From: Nitratireductor pacificus pht-3B
Lineage (GTDB): Bacteria > Pseudomonadota > Alphaproteobacteria > Rhizobiales > Rhizobiaceae
Assembly (NCBI RefSeq): GCF_000300335.1
Contig: NZ_AMRM01000005.1
Coordinates: forward strand, 62,001 to 126,000
Direction of reading: 5' to 3'
Length of the DNA stretch: 64,000 bases
Shown here in pieces: positions 29,240 through 38,741 of this stretch. A program made the position numbers and the translations under genes. The stretch's first letter is position 1. Every line of letters starts with the position of its first letter. The notes under the pieces were generated by a model. That model was not told the origin of the DNA and made no database searches. It saw only the letters and a list, made by a program, of their open reading frames with translations.

Positions 29240-30610
29240 ATGAACCGCCGCCACCTCCTCAAGGCCAGCGCGGGCTTTGCCGTCCTCGGCCTCGCCATGC
29301 CCCGCGCCTTTGCCGCCGGCAGAGCGGGCCTCGGCCTCGCCGCTGCGAGTGCCGTCAACGCGGGGGAGTTCGGCGTCGCGCCGAATGCGGGCAGCGACCA
29401 GACAGCGGCGTTGAAGGCGCTTCTGGACCGCGCCAGCGGCGAGGATCTGCCCGTCTTCCTGCCGCCCGGCCACTATGTGGTCGCCGGGCTCGACCTGCCC
29501 CGGCGCACCCGGCTTCTCGGCGTCCCGGGCGCCACACGGCTGATCCATGGCGGCAACGCCGCCTTCCTTTCCGGCCGTGACCTCGAGCTTCTCTCCCTTG
29601 AGGGCCTCGCCCTCGACGGCGTCCGTGTTCCGCTCGCAGGCGGCGCAAGGGCGCTGCTCGATGTCAGGGGCATCGCCGCGCTCGCCATCGACCGCTGCAC
29701 CGTCACCGGCAGCGGCGGCAGCGGCATCGCCCTGGAACGCGCCGCCGGCCGCATCGAGCGCACCGGGATCGCGAACGTCGCCGAATACGGCCTCTACACG
29801 CTCGACGGGCGCGGCCTCGACATTTCCGGCAACCGGGTCGCCGACTGCGGCAATGGCGGCATCCTCGTGCATCGCAGCGCGCCCGGCGAGGACGGCACAT
29901 CGGTTTCGGGCAACCGCATTGCCCGCATCCGCGCAGACCGCGGCGGCACTGGGCAGTATGGCAATGGCATCAATGCCTATCGCGCCGACAATGTCCGGGT
30001 GAGCGGCAACGAGATCAGCGATTGCGCCTTCTCCGCCATCCGCGGCAACAGCGCCGGCAACATCCGGGTCAGCGCCAACACCTGCCTGCGCTCGGGCGAA
30101 ACGGCCATCTATGCCGAATTCGCCTTCCAGGGCGCCGTCATTGCCGACAACATCGTCGATGGCGGCGCGCATGGCATCTCCATGGCGAATTTCGACAAGG
30201 GCGGGCGCCTGTGCGTGTGCAGCGGCAACCTCATCCGCAACCTGTCGGCGCGCGGCCCCTATCCTTCACCGCTCGCAGGCTTCGGCGTCGGCATCAATGT
30301 CGAGGCGGACAGCGCCGTCACCGGCAATGTCATCGAAAATGTGCCCCTGTGCGGCATCCGCATGGGCTGGGGGCCGTTCCTGCGCAATGTCGCGGCGACC
30401 GGCAATGTCGTGCGCAAGGCGCCGGTCGGCGTCGTCGTTTCCGTCGTGGAAGGCTCGGGTTCGGCCGTCGTCAGCAACAATATCTTCGAGGATACGCCCG
30501 CCGGCGCTATCGTCGGCTATCGCTGGGCCGAAGCGGTCACCGGGGATCTGGCCGTTGCCGGCGGCGAGGCCATTCACCACCTGACCGTCGCAGGGAATCG
30601 CACGTCCTGA
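29240..30610 (+). CDS. TIGR03808-type Tat-exported right-handed beta-helix protein
   Basis: 456 residues. It begins with a twin-arginine signal (NRRHLLKASAGFAVLGLAMP, cleavage after AFA). The body is a parallel beta-helix with repeated G-N-x-(I/V)-x-x-C units (SGNRVADCGNGGILVH, SGNEISDCAFSAIRGN, SANTCLRSGETAIYAE), as in the twin-arginine-translocated repeat family TIGR03808 of Rhizobiales. The fold is shared with polysaccharide lyases and epimerases, and a pectate-lyase-like start (FGVAPNAGSDQTAALKALLDRA) is visible. Catalytic residues cannot be assigned. Periplasmic carbohydrate handling is a guess. Confidence 0.88.
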   Translation: MNRRHLLKASAGFAVLGLAMPRAFAAGRAGLGLAAASAVNAGEFGVAPNAGSDQTAALKALLDRASGEDLPVFLPPGHYVVAGLDLPRRTRLLGVPGATRLIHGGNAAFLSGRDLELLSLEGLALDGVRVPLAGGARALLDVRGIAALAIDRCTVTGSGGSGIALERAAGRIERTGIANVAEYGLYTLDGRGLDISGNRVADCGNGGILVHRSAPGEDGTSVSGNRIARIRADRGGTGQYGNGINAYRADNVRVSGNEISDCAFSAIRGNSAGNIRVSANTCLRSGETAIYAEFAFQGAVIADNIVDGGAHGISMANFDKGGRLCVCSGNLIRNLSARGPYPSPLAGFGVGINVEADSAVTGNVIENVPLCGIRMGWGPFLRNVAATGNVVRKAPVGVVVSVVEGSGSAVVSNNIFEDTPAGAIVGYRWAEAVTGDLAVAGGEAIHHLTVAGNRTS

Positions 30611-30641
30611 CGGGCGCGCGTGGCGCCTACCCTGCCCTTCT

Positions 30642-31658
30642 TCAGCGCGGCAATGCCGACAACGCCTCGCTGGGGCGCAGGCCGCCAGCGTCGAAACCCA
30701 GCCGCGTGGTGATCGTCGGGCGCGCCATGGCGCGCAATTCCTGCGCCAGGGGATCGCCCTCCCCCAGCACGAGCGCCAAGACGGTGGCCACCATCACCTC
30801 CGACGCCCGGTCGGCGCCATCGTCGCATTTCAGCGCGATGCCCAGCCCAAGTTCGGGAATGGCCGCGCAGAAAACACCCTCCGCCCCCGTCTTGGTGAAG
30901 ACCCGCCCCTTCCCCGCCGCCATCATCCGCGTGTCGGCCCGGCCGGTGCCGGCGACGTAGAAGGGTTCGGTCATGCAGGCGGAGAAGATGCGCCGTGCGG
31001 CGCGGCCACGCTCCGGCCCCAGTCCCGCACCCGTCGCGAGCCGGGCGAAGCCCAGCGCCAGGCTGCGCAGCGGCACGGCGTAGGTAGGGATCGAACAACC
31101 ATCCGTGCCGCAGGAATCCACCGAATGGACCGCGCCCGTCACCACCTCCATCGCCTCGCGCACCGCGTCCTGCGCCGGATGCCCGAGCGCCACATAGCCG
31201 CGGTGATCGCGGTCCAGGTGCCTGCAGGTGCAGAGAAATCCAGCATGCTTGCCGGAGCAGTTGTTGTGCGCGGCGGTCGGTTGGTCGATGGCGCGCGCCT
31301 GCGCGACCGCGACATCCTGGCGGAACGACCAGTGCGCGCCACATTCCAGGTCGTCGACGGCAAGCCCCGCCTTGTCCAGCATCGCCGCCGCCAGTTGCAC
31401 ATGCTCCGGCTCTCCCGAATGCGACGCGCAGGCGAGCGCGATCTCCCGGTCGCCGAAACCATAGGCATCCGCCGCCCCGCTTTCGACCAGCGGCAGCGCC
31501 TGGATGGCCTTCACCGCCGAGCGGGGAAAGACCGGCTGGTCGATGTCGCCCCATCGGGCCATCACCGTGCCGTCCGCGTCCAGCACCGCCGCCGCGCCGC
31601 GATGGCGGCTCTCAACCACGGCGCCGCGCAACACTTCCACCAGAACAGGGTTGTTCAT
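30642..31658 (-). CDS. L-asparaginase, Rhizobium etli (ReAV) type
   Basis: 338 residues. The two nucleophile-type pairs of the R. etli class are present: Ser47-x2-Lys50 in FPRSAVKAIQ, and the zinc-site residues Cys134 and Lys137 (NNCSGKHAG) with Cys188 (SCGTDGCSIP), one position off the published ReAV numbering (S48/K51, C135/K138, C189). The ASHSGEPEHV loop is also conserved. It hydrolyses L-asparagine to aspartate and ammonia and is structurally unrelated to the E. coli enzymes. No signal peptide. Convergent with the TIGR03808 gene. Confidence 0.92.
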   Translation of the reverse strand: MNNPVLVEVLRGAVVESRHRGAAAVLDADGTVMARWGDIDQPVFPRSAVKAIQALPLVESGAADAYGFGDREIALACASHSGEPEHVQLAAAMLDKAGLAVDDLECGAHWSFRQDVAVAQARAIDQPTAAHNNCSGKHAGFLCTCRHLDRDHRGYVALGHPAQDAVREAMEVVTGAVHSVDSCGTDGCSIPTYAVPLRSLALGFARLATGAGLGPERGRAARRIFSACMTEPFYVAGTGRADTRMMAAGKGRVFTKTGAEGVFCAAIPELGLGIALKCDDGADRASEVMVATVLALVLGEGDPLAQELRAMARPTITTRLGFDAGGLRPSEALSALPR

Positions 31659-31723
31659 GTTTTCACCGTAATTGACTGGATTGTCTTTGAGGATGGGTTC
31701 CGGAACCAGATAAACTGATCCTC

Positions 31724-32494
31724 ATGCGAAATTTCAAGCGGGCAATCGTTTTCCTGATCGTGGTTTTCATCCTGCCGTCGGCGGCTTCCGCCGGCTGGTG
31801 GGCGCTTCAGGATCGTCCCGGGTCGTGGTGGGATGCTGACTGGTCGGCCAGCGGGGTTCTCCCGGCGGCCATATCGGACGATGAAGCCGCCGTCTATGTC
31901 CTTGCCGCGCGCACCGGCGGCATGAAGGGCGCCCTCTCGGTGCATAGCTGGATCGTGACGAAGAAGGCCGGAGCATCCGGCTACGACCGTTACGACAAGG
32001 TGGGCTGGGGCCTTCCCGTCCGCCGCAACGCCTACGCCGCGGATGCGCGCTGGTATTCCAACACGCCGTTCATCGTCGCCATGGTCAGGGGCCCGGAGGC
32101 GGAACGCCTCATTCCCCGGGTCGAGGCGGCGATCGCCTCCTATCCGTTCTCCAGGCGCGGCGATTACGGTCTCTGGCCCGGGCCGAACTCCAATTCCTTC
32201 GCCGCCCATGTGCTGCGCGCCGTGCCGGAGCTGCATGCGGAGCTGCCGCCGACCGCCATCGGGCGTGACTACCGCCCCGGCATCATCGCCTTTGAACATT
32301 CGCCGAACTGGTCGGACATCCACCTGTCGCTCGGCGGGCTTGCCGGCTTTGCCGCGGGCCTCAATACCGGCATCGAACTGCACTTCCTCGGGCTGGTCGC
32401 GGGCATCGACCTGCTGCGGCCCGCGCTGAAGATACCGGGCTTCGGACGGCTTGAGCTCTGGAGCCCGGCGGACGCGTCGGCCGGATCGGTCTGA
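31724..32494 (+). CDS. DUF3750 family exported protein
   Basis: 256 residues with an N-terminal signal peptide (AIVFLIVVFILPSAASA). The mature protein carries the DUF3750 pattern: VHSWIVTKKAG, YDKVGWGLPVRRN, YGLWPGPNSNSFAAHVLRAVPEL and an aromatic-rich C-terminus. The WPGPNSN(S/T)F motif resembles a cysteine-less papain-like turn and is characteristic of the family, whose function is unknown. Divergent from the asparaginase gene, with about 65 bases between starts. Confidence 0.85.
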   Translation: MRNFKRAIVFLIVVFILPSAASAGWWALQDRPGSWWDADWSASGVLPAAISDDEAAVYVLAARTGGMKGALSVHSWIVTKKAGASGYDRYDKVGWGLPVRRNAYAADARWYSNTPFIVAMVRGPEAERLIPRVEAAIASYPFSRRGDYGLWPGPNSNSFAAHVLRAVPELHAELPPTAIGRDYRPGIIAFEHSPNWSDIHLSLGGLAGFAAGLNTGIELHFLGLVAGIDLLRPALKIPGFGRLELWSPADASAGSV

Positions 32495-32506
32495 CGCTGT
32501 CCGCGC

Positions 32507-33673
32507 CTACTTGATCCGCTCGAGGATCGACACGTAATTGGCGACGGCCGCGCCGCCCATGTTGAAGATGCCGCCGAGCCTTGCGCCGGGCACCTGGATG
32601 CCGCCGGCCTCGCCGGTCAGTTGCATCGCGGTCAGCGCATGCATGGAAACGCCGGTGGCGCCGATGGGATGCCCCTTCGCCTTCAGCCCGCCCGACGGGT
32701 TGACCGGCAGGCGGCCGTCCTTCTCGGTCTGCCCCTCGAGCGCGATGCTGGCTCCCTGCCCGCGCTTGGCCAGTCCCATCGCCTCGTATTCGATCAGCTC
32801 GGCGATGGTGAAGCAGTCATGCGTCTCCACGAAGGAGAGGTCGCCCAGCGTCACCCCGGCGCTCTTCAGCGCCCGCTCCCAGGCCTGCTCGCAGCCTTCA
32901 AAAAGAAGGATGTCGCGCTTCGACATGGGCAGGAAGTCCTGCACATGCTCATTGGCGCGGAAGGCGACGGCGCGGCGCATGGAGAGCGCGGTCTGCGTGT
33001 CGGCAAGGACGATCGCCGCCGCTCCGTCGGAAACCAGCGAACAGTCGGTGCGCTTCAGCGGACCGGCGACATAGGGATTGCGCTCGCTCTCCTGCCGGCA
33101 GAAATCATAGCCCAGATCCTTGCGCATCTGCGCATAGGGATTGTCGACGCCGTTCTTGTGGTTCTTGGCGGCGATGCGGGCCAGAGCGTCGGACTGGTCG
33201 CCATGTTTCTGGAAATAGGCGGCGGCGATCTTGCCGAAGACGCCGGCGAAGCCGGCGGGAATGTCGCCATCCTCGGGCAGGTAGGACGCCTTCAGGAGGT
33301 TTTTGCCGATCTCCGGTCCCGGCGTCGTCGTCATCTGCTCGGCGCCGACGACCAGCACCACGCGCGCCGATCTTGCGGCGATCGCGCGTGTGCCCTGCCG
33401 CACCGCCGCCGATCCCGTGGCGCAGGCGTTCTCAACGCGCGTTGCCGGTTTGAAGCGCAGGCGGGCGTCCGCCTGCAGCACCAGGCTGGCGGTGAAATCC
33501 TGCGCCGAGAAGCCCGCATTGAAATGACCGAGAACGATCTCGTCGACATCGTCGGGACCGATGCCCGCATGATCGAGCGCTTCGCGCGCCACCTTGACGA
33601 TCAGCCCTTCCAGCGTCTCTTCAGCGAGCTTGCCGAAACTGGAATGAGCCCATCCGACGATGCATGCGGTCAT
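32507..33673 (-). CDS. SCP2/thiolase-fold acetyl-CoA acetyltransferase
   Basis: 388 residues. It has the nucleophilic Cys in ENACATGSAAVRQG and the His of NPSGGLKAKGHPIGATG. The canonical C-terminal CxGGG cysteine is replaced by FNMGGAAVANYV, as in SCP-2-type thiolases. It presumably cleaves or condenses acyl-CoA esters; the exact substrate cannot be told. Start ATG 33673. It is divergent from betI with a BetI-box-like palindrome between the two genes, so it might share regulation. No partner genes (acyl-CoA dehydrogenase, OB-fold DUF35) are next to it. Confidence 0.82.
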   Translation of the reverse strand: MTACIVGWAHSSFGKLAEETLEGLIVKVAREALDHAGIGPDDVDEIVLGHFNAGFSAQDFTASLVLQADARLRFKPATRVENACATGSAAVRQGTRAIAARSARVVLVVGAEQMTTTPGPEIGKNLLKASYLPEDGDIPAGFAGVFGKIAAAYFQKHGDQSDALARIAAKNHKNGVDNPYAQMRKDLGYDFCRQESERNPYVAGPLKRTDCSLVSDGAAAIVLADTQTALSMRRAVAFRANEHVQDFLPMSKRDILLFEGCEQAWERALKSAGVTLGDLSFVETHDCFTIAELIEYEAMGLAKRGQGASIALEGQTEKDGRLPVNPSGGLKAKGHPIGATGVSMHALTAMQLTGEAGGIQVPGARLGGIFNMGGAAVANYVSILERIK

Positions 33674-33811
33674 TGTCTGTCTCCCGGCGCCTGCGGCCCT
33701 GCCGACCGCCCTGGGTTGATAGCATGGAAGGGACCATAGAGACGATCACGATATTGTTCAAGCATGAACGAAATGCACAGCGGCAGTGCGGATTCTCGTT
33801 CGCCATTTTTC

Positions 33812-33831
33812 TTGATTGACTCATCAATCAA
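33812..33831. promoter_or_regulatory. BetI-box palindrome
   Basis: Perfect inverted repeat TTGATTGA-CTCA-TCAATCAA ending 17 bases before the betI ATG. It resembles the BetI operators described for E. coli and rhizobia (TTGATTG-type half-sites), from which choline releases the repressor. An AT-rich stretch with ATAATAAAAA follows immediately and may hold the -10 region. Confidence 0.8.
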
Positions 33832-33847
33832 TAATAAAAACATCCCC

Positions 33848-34435
33848 ATGCCCAGGATCGGAATGGAACCCATACGCCGCCGCGCGCTGATCGACGCGGC
33901 CATCAGCGCTGTCGGCGAGCGCGGCGCGCTCGACGTCACCATGTCCGACATTGCCGGGCGGGCCGGCGTCTCGACGGCGCTCGCCCATCACTATTTCGGC
34001 GGCAAGGACGACCTGCTCTTCGCCACCATGCGCCACGTGCTGGCTGCGCTGGGAGCCGAGGTCCGCCCCGCCATCGCGCCTCTTTCGGGAACCGAGCGCG
34101 TGCGGGCGCTGATCCGGGTCAATCTCTCGCCCGAGCAGTTCCGCCCCGAGATCATCGCGGCATGGCTCGCCTTCTATGTCGAGGCGCGGCGCAATGCGGC
34201 GCTCGGCCGGCTGTTCCGCATCTATGTGCGGCGGCTGAACAGCGACCTGATGAGCGGCCTCGGCTCTCTCGAAAGGATGGACGCCATCCGCACTGCGCAG
34301 GGGATCGCCGCGCTGATCGACGGGCTCTATCTGCGCCGCGCCCTGGGCGAGGGCGTTGCGGACGCGTCCGGCGCCGTCTCTCTGGTCGAGGATTATCTGG
34401 ACATGGCGCTCGCGCGCGGTGGACGCGATGGCTGA
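33848..34435 (+). CDS. betI: TetR-family choline-responsive repressor BetI
   Basis: 195 residues from the ATG at 33848 ([14 protein letters not shown], the standard BetI start); an upstream ATG at 33764 is rejected because it lies before the operator. The TetR HTH spans about residues 26-46 ([28 protein letters not shown]). The ligand domain is typical ([29 protein letters not shown]). BetI represses the bet genes and is released by choline. It overlaps betA by eight bases, so the two are co-translated. Confidence 0.95.
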   Translation: MPRIGMEPIRRRALIDAAISAVGERGALDVTMSDIAGRAGVSTALAHHYFGGKDDLLFATMRHVLAALGAEVRPAIAPLSGTERVRALIRVNLSPEQFRPEIIAAWLAFYVEARRNAALGRLFRIYVRRLNSDLMSGLGSLERMDAIRTAQGIAALIDGLYLRRALGEGVADASGAVSLVEDYLDMALARGGRDG

Positions 34436-36080
34436 GGCGGATTTCGTCGTCGTCGGGTCCGGCTCTGCCGGCTCGGCCCTCGCCTACCGTCTGTCGGAGG
34501 ACGGAAAGCACTCCGTCATCGTCATCGAATATGGCGGCAGCGATTTCGGTCCCTTTATCCAGATGCCCGCCGCCCTCTCCTTCCCGATGAACATGGCGCG
34601 CTACGACTGGGGTTTTCAGAGCGAGCCGGAACCGCATCTGGGCGGACGGGTCCTTGCAACGCCGCGCGGCAAGGTGGTCGGCGGCTCCTCCTCCATCAAC
34701 GGCATGGTCTATGTGCGCGGCCATGCCCGCGACTTCGACCACTGGGCCGAACAGGGTGCCGCCGGATGGGGCTATGCGGACGTTCTGCCCTATTTCAAGC
34801 GCATGGAAAACGCACCCGAGGGCGAGGCCGGCTGGCGCGGCACTGACGGGCCCCTGCATGTGCGGCGCGGGCCGCGCGACAATCCGCTCTACGCCGCCTT
34901 CATCGAGGCGGGCCGCCAGGCCGGTTTCGAACTGACGGCGGACTACAACGGCGAGAAGCAGGAAGGGTTCGGCGCGCTCGAACAGACCATTTATCGCGGC
35001 CGGCGCTGGTCTGCGGCCAACGCCTATCTGAAGCCGGCGCTGAAACGGCGGAACGTGAGTCTCGTCAATGGCTTCGCGCGGCGCGTTGTCATGGAGAATC
35101 AACGCGCCGTCGGTGTCGAGATCGAAACACGCGGAAAGGTCAGGACCATAAGGGCGCGGCGCGAGGTCGTCATCGCCGCCTCGGCCGTCAATTCGCCAAA
35201 ACTCCTGATGCTGTCGGGCATTGGCCCGGCCGCGCATCTGCGCCACCATGGCATCGACGTGGTGGCCGACCGGCCCGGCGTCGGCGGCAATCTTCAGGAC
35301 CATCTGGAACTCTACATCCAGCAGGAATCGATCGAGCCGATCACGCTCTACTCAAAACTCAATCTCTTCTCGAAGGCGCTGATCGGCGCCCAATGGCTGT
35401 TCCTCGGCAGCGGGCTCGGCACCTCCAACCATTTCGAGGCGGGCGCGTTCCTGCGTTCCGCCGCCGGGGTCGACTATCCCGACATCCAGTATCACTTCCT
35501 TCCGGTCGCCATCCGCTATGACGGCAAGGCCGCTGCCAGGGGCCACGGCTTTCAGGCGCATGTCGGGCCGATGCGCTCCAGATCACGCGGCACGGTGCGC
35601 CTTGCCGGCCCCGATCCCCGGACCAGTCCAGAAATCCGTTTCAACTACATGTCGCACCCGGACGACTGGCGCGACTTCCGCCACTGCATCCGCCTCACCC
35701 GCGAGATTTTCGCGCAAGCGGCCTTCGATCCCTATCGCGGCCGCGAGATCGCGCCGGGGACCAGCGTACAGTCGGACGAAGCACTCGACGATTTCATCCG
35801 GGCGCATGCCGAAAGCGCCTATCACCCCTGCGGCACCTGCCGCATGGGCGCGGCGAACGACCCGGCGAGCGTGGTGGACGAGAAGTGCCGGGTGATCGGC
35901 CTCGAGGGCCTCAGGGTCGCCGATTCGTCGATCTTCCCGCGCATCACCAACGGCAACCTCAACGCCCCCTCGATCATGGTCGGCGAGAAGGCCGCCGACC
36001 ACATTCTGGACAAGACGCCCCTCAGCCCGTCAAATCAGCAGCCCTGGATCAACCCGCGCTGGCGGGAAGCGGACCGGTGA
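34428..36080 (+). CDS. betA: choline dehydrogenase
   Basis: 550 residues of the GMC oxidoreductase family. The FAD Rossmann motif G10-x-G12-x2-G15 starts the protein ([17 protein letters not shown]), and the signatures [21 protein letters not shown] and [15 protein letters not shown]-like ([15 protein letters not shown]) follow. The active-site His lies in [13 protein letters not shown] and a second site in [20 protein letters not shown]. It oxidises choline to betaine aldehyde and often on to glycine betaine, an osmoprotectant. It starts inside the end of betI. Confidence 0.95.
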   Translation: MAEADFVVVGSGSAGSALAYRLSEDGKHSVIVIEYGGSDFGPFIQMPAALSFPMNMARYDWGFQSEPEPHLGGRVLATPRGKVVGGSSSINGMVYVRGHARDFDHWAEQGAAGWGYADVLPYFKRMENAPEGEAGWRGTDGPLHVRRGPRDNPLYAAFIEAGRQAGFELTADYNGEKQEGFGALEQTIYRGRRWSAANAYLKPALKRRNVSLVNGFARRVVMENQRAVGVEIETRGKVRTIRARREVVIAASAVNSPKLLMLSGIGPAAHLRHHGIDVVADRPGVGGNLQDHLELYIQQESIEPITLYSKLNLFSKALIGAQWLFLGSGLGTSNHFEAGAFLRSAAGVDYPDIQYHFLPVAIRYDGKAAARGHGFQAHVGPMRSRSRGTVRLAGPDPRTSPEIRFNYMSHPDDWRDFRHCIRLTREIFAQAAFDPYRGREIAPGTSVQSDEALDDFIRAHAESAYHPCGTCRMGAANDPASVVDEKCRVIGLEGLRVADSSIFPRITNGNLNAPSIMVGEKAADHILDKTPLSPSNQQPWINPRWREADR

Positions 36081-36099
36081 TGCGAGACGGGATTGGCTA

Positions 36100-36226
36100 T
36101 GGCGCTCGCCCCTCACCCTTACCCTCTCCCCGCAGGCGGGGAGAGGGAGACTTGAACCTAGCGGCCATCTTCCTTCTCCCCGCTTGCGGGGAGAAGGTGC
36201 CGGCAGGCGGATGAGGGGCAGGCGCC
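36100..36226. repeat. RIME-like intergenic palindromic element
   Basis: Two hairpins in tandem. CTCTCCCCGC / GCGGGGAGAG (about 36125-36150) is flanked by CCCTCACCC. The second is CTTCTCCCCGC / GCGGGGAGAAG (about 36173-36198), followed by GCCGGCAGGCGGATGAGGGGC (to about 36221). The composition matches the Rhizobium intergenic mosaic elements (RIME) scattered in Rhizobiales genomes. It separates betA from betB and may act as an mRNA processing or stability element. Confidence 0.8.
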
Positions 36227-36270
36227 AACGCCCGTCATCGTCCAACAATGAACACTGAAGCGGAGCAACC

Positions 36271-37734
36271 ATGCGCGCGCAACCCAAGGCATCCCATTAC
36301 ATCAACGGCCGCTACGTCGAGGACGAACGGGGCGCGGCGATCGACGTGCTCTACCCCGCCACCGGCGAACTGATCGCCCGCGTCCATTCGGCGACCGAGA
36401 ACATCGTGGCGCTGGCCGTCGAGGCGGCGCGCGCCGCGCAGCCAGCCTGGGCGCGCCTTAAACCCGTCGAGCGCGGCCGCATCCTGCGCCGGGCCGCGGA
36501 CCTGATCCGCGACCGCAACGAGGACCTTGCCCGGCTCGAGACCCTCAACACCGGCAAGGCGCTGCAGGAAACGCTGGTGGCCGACGCCCCATCCGCCGCC
36601 GACGCGCTGGAATTTCTCGGCGGTGCGGTGGCCGGCTTCGGCGGCGATCAGGTCGATCTCGGCCAGTCCTTCGGCTATACGCGGCGCGAGGCGCTCGGCG
36701 TGTGCGTCGGCATCGGCGCCTGGAACTACCCGATCCAGATCGCCGGCTGGAAGTCGGCCCCGGCGCTCGCCATGGGAAACGCCATGGTCTTCAAGCCCTC
36801 GGAACTGACGCCGCTTTCTGCGCTGAAGCTCGCCGAGATTTTTACGGAGGCCGGCCTGCCGGACGGGCTGTTCAACGTCGTCCAGGGGCTCGGCGCGGTC
36901 GGCGCGGCGCTGGTCGCGCATCCCTCGGTCGCCAAGGTCTCGCTCACCGGCTCGGTCGACACGGGCAGGAAGGTCCAGGCGCTCGCCGGAGGGCACATGA
37001 AGCAGGCGACGATGGAACTCGGCGGCAAGTCGCCGCTGATCGTCTTCAACGACGCGGATGTGGAAAACGCCGTCGGCGGCGCCATGCTCGGCAATTTCTA
37101 CTCGACGGGGCAGGTCTGTTCGAACGGCACCCGCGTCTTCGTCCAGAAGGGCATTCACGACCGCTTCCTCGACCGCCTGACCGAGCGCACCAAGGCGATT
37201 CGCCTTGGCAACCCGCTCGATCCCGAAACCCATCTCGGCCCGCTGATCAGCCGCGCCCAGCACGACCGGGTGATGCACTACATCGAGATCGGCAGGAATG
37301 AGGGCGCGACGCTGCATCTGGGCGGCGACGCGCCACGGCTGCAGGGTTTTGAGGACGGGTTCTACGTCTCGCCGACCATCTTCACCGGCGTCCGCGACGA
37401 CATGCGCATCGCCCGCGAGGAGATTTTCGGACCGGTGATGAGCATTCTGGCTTTCGAGGAAGAGGATGAAGTCGTTACGCGGGCCAACGACACGCCCTTC
37501 GGCCTCGCCGCCGGCGTCTTCACGCGCGATCTCGCGCGCGGCCATCGGGTGATCGCGGCGCTGTCGGCAGGCACCTGCTGGATCAACGCCTACAACCTCA
37601 CGCCGGTCGAGCTTCCCTTCGGCGGCGTCAAGCAATCGGGCATAGGCCGGGAGAACGCGCTTGCCGCGCTTTCCCACTACTCGCAGCTCAAATCCGTCTA
37701 TGTGGAAATGGGCGACGTCGAAAGCCCCTATTGA
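36271..37734 (+). CDS. betB: betaine-aldehyde dehydrogenase
   Basis: 487 residues, normal for BetB. NAD-binding [35 protein letters not shown], the general-base Glu in [12 protein letters not shown] and the catalytic Cys in [14 protein letters not shown] are intact. The C-terminus ([26 protein letters not shown]) is the typical betaine-aldehyde version. It converts betaine aldehyde to glycine betaine in the cytoplasm. Only 190 bp, including the repeat, separate it from betA, so it is probably part of the same operon. Confidence 0.96.
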   Translation: MRAQPKASHYINGRYVEDERGAAIDVLYPATGELIARVHSATENIVALAVEAARAAQPAWARLKPVERGRILRRAADLIRDRNEDLARLETLNTGKALQETLVADAPSAADALEFLGGAVAGFGGDQVDLGQSFGYTRREALGVCVGIGAWNYPIQIAGWKSAPALAMGNAMVFKPSELTPLSALKLAEIFTEAGLPDGLFNVVQGLGAVGAALVAHPSVAKVSLTGSVDTGRKVQALAGGHMKQATMELGGKSPLIVFNDADVENAVGGAMLGNFYSTGQVCSNGTRVFVQKGIHDRFLDRLTERTKAIRLGNPLDPETHLGPLISRAQHDRVMHYIEIGRNEGATLHLGGDAPRLQGFEDGFYVSPTIFTGVRDDMRIAREEIFGPVMSILAFEEEDEVVTRANDTPFGLAAGVFTRDLARGHRVIAALSAGTCWINAYNLTPVELPFGGVKQSGIGRENALAALSHYSQLKSVYVEMGDVESPY

Positions 37735-37791
37735 TGACGGTTTCATCTTGCAGAGAACCGGCGTGGCCGCTATAAGCCCGCGGTCTGGTCA

Positions 37792-37868
37792 CGGAGTGTA
37801 GCGCAGCCTGGTAGCGCACCTCGTTCGGGACGAGGGGGTCGCAGGTTCGAATCCTGCCACTCCGACCA
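37792..37868 (+). tRNA. tRNA-Pro (anticodon CGG)
   Basis: 77 nt with genome-encoded CCA. The acceptor stem CGGAGTG/CACTCCG, D-arm, anticodon stem CCTCG/CGAGG around the loop TTCGGGA (anticodon CGG at 37826-37828), and T-arm GCAGG-TTCGAAT-CCTGC all pair. It reads the CCG codon, frequent in this GC-rich genome. It lies 57 bp after betB. Confidence 0.97.
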
Positions 37869-37900
37869 GTTTCCTCCCGGCAATTTCCTTCTGCGTTTTG

Positions 37901-37922
37901 CGTTTTCCCTTTTGGGAAGACG
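37901..37922 (+). terminator. weak hairpin after tRNA-Pro
   Basis: CGTTTTCCC/GGGAAGACG (one G-U pair) with a TTTT loop, 32 bases past the tRNA. The following sequence GTTTCA is only a poor U tract. Confidence 0.35.
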
Positions 37923-37991
37923 GTTTCATCGATCGCCCAGATCGTCCTTCCCACATCCGAATTGACGCACGGCGATTCGAGGCCGGTCAGC

Positions 37992-38741
37992 CTATGCCAC
38001 GACCTCGTGCGGCAGGGTGTGGACCACCCGGTCCCGGCCGGCCTTCTTGGCCTTGTAGAGAAGCGAATCGGCCTCCTTCAGCAGATCGTCCAGCGACTGG
38101 GACACACGATGCAAAGACAGGCCGATGCTGACGGTCGTGGTGATTCCTCCCCGGTCGGTGCCACGCGCCACCAGACGGCAGTTCAGCCAGATGCGTTCCG
38201 AAACGCGCCGCGCCGTCGGCAGGTCGGCGCCCGGCATGAAAATGGCGAATTCCTCGCCGCCAACGCGCGCTGCGATGTCCGTCTCCCGCACGCTGGCGCG
38301 GATCGCCTCGGCGACAAGCACCAGGACGCGGTCTCCCTCGGCATGGCCGAACTGGTCGTTTATCTGCTTGAAGTGATCGATGTCTACGAACAGAACCGCC
38401 CCGGCGGATCCGTCCGTACGGTCGATCTCATCCTGTGCCGCCTGCATGAAATCACGGCGGTTGCGCAGGCCGGTCAGGAAGTCGGTGGTCGCCGCCTTGT
38501 CCAGTTCCGCCGCCAGGCGCGCAACCGTCGCCGTCTTGCTCAGGAAGACATAGCTCGTCGGATAGGCAACCAGAACGGTAATGATCGCCGTCAGGACAAT
38601 GTCGAGCGCGAGGCGGTCGGAGAAGAAGATCGCGTAGAAGAACAGCGTCAGAAGATCGGCGGAGGCGACCGCGAAAGCGGTCACGATGAGCGCCTGCGCC
38701 CAGAGGCGAAGCTTGTAGAACCGATCAAATAACGCCCGCAT
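37992..38741 (-). CDS. membrane diguanylate cyclase (GGDEF)
   Basis: 249 residues. Two transmembrane helices (about 14-40 and 45-68) precede a GGDEF domain (about 83-245). The active-site motif is G161-G-E-E-F165, the metal/substrate residues are in FVDIDHFKQINDQFGH, and the product-inhibition I-site R152-E-T-D155 is five residues before the motif. It should make cyclic di-GMP from two GTP and be feedback-inhibited. No sensor domain is present beyond the short TM region. It is divergent from a second GGDEF gene 352 bp away. Confidence 0.92.
   Translation of the reverse strand: MRALFDRFYKLRLWAQALIVTAFAVASADLLTLFFYAIFFSDRLALDIVLTAIITVLVAYPTSYVFLSKTATVARLAAELDKAATTDFLTGLRNRRDFMQAAQDEIDRTDGSAGAVLFVDIDHFKQINDQFGHAEGDRVLVLVAEAIRASVRETDIAARVGGEEFAIFMPGADLPTARRVSERIWLNCRLVARGTDRGGITTTVSIGLSLHRVSQSLDDLLKEADSLLYKAKKAGRDRVVHTLPHEVVA

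Noticed and set aside
36100-36226. CRISPR-like repeat pair
   Set aside because: Only two related hairpins and no regular spacers; composition matches RIME-type elements.
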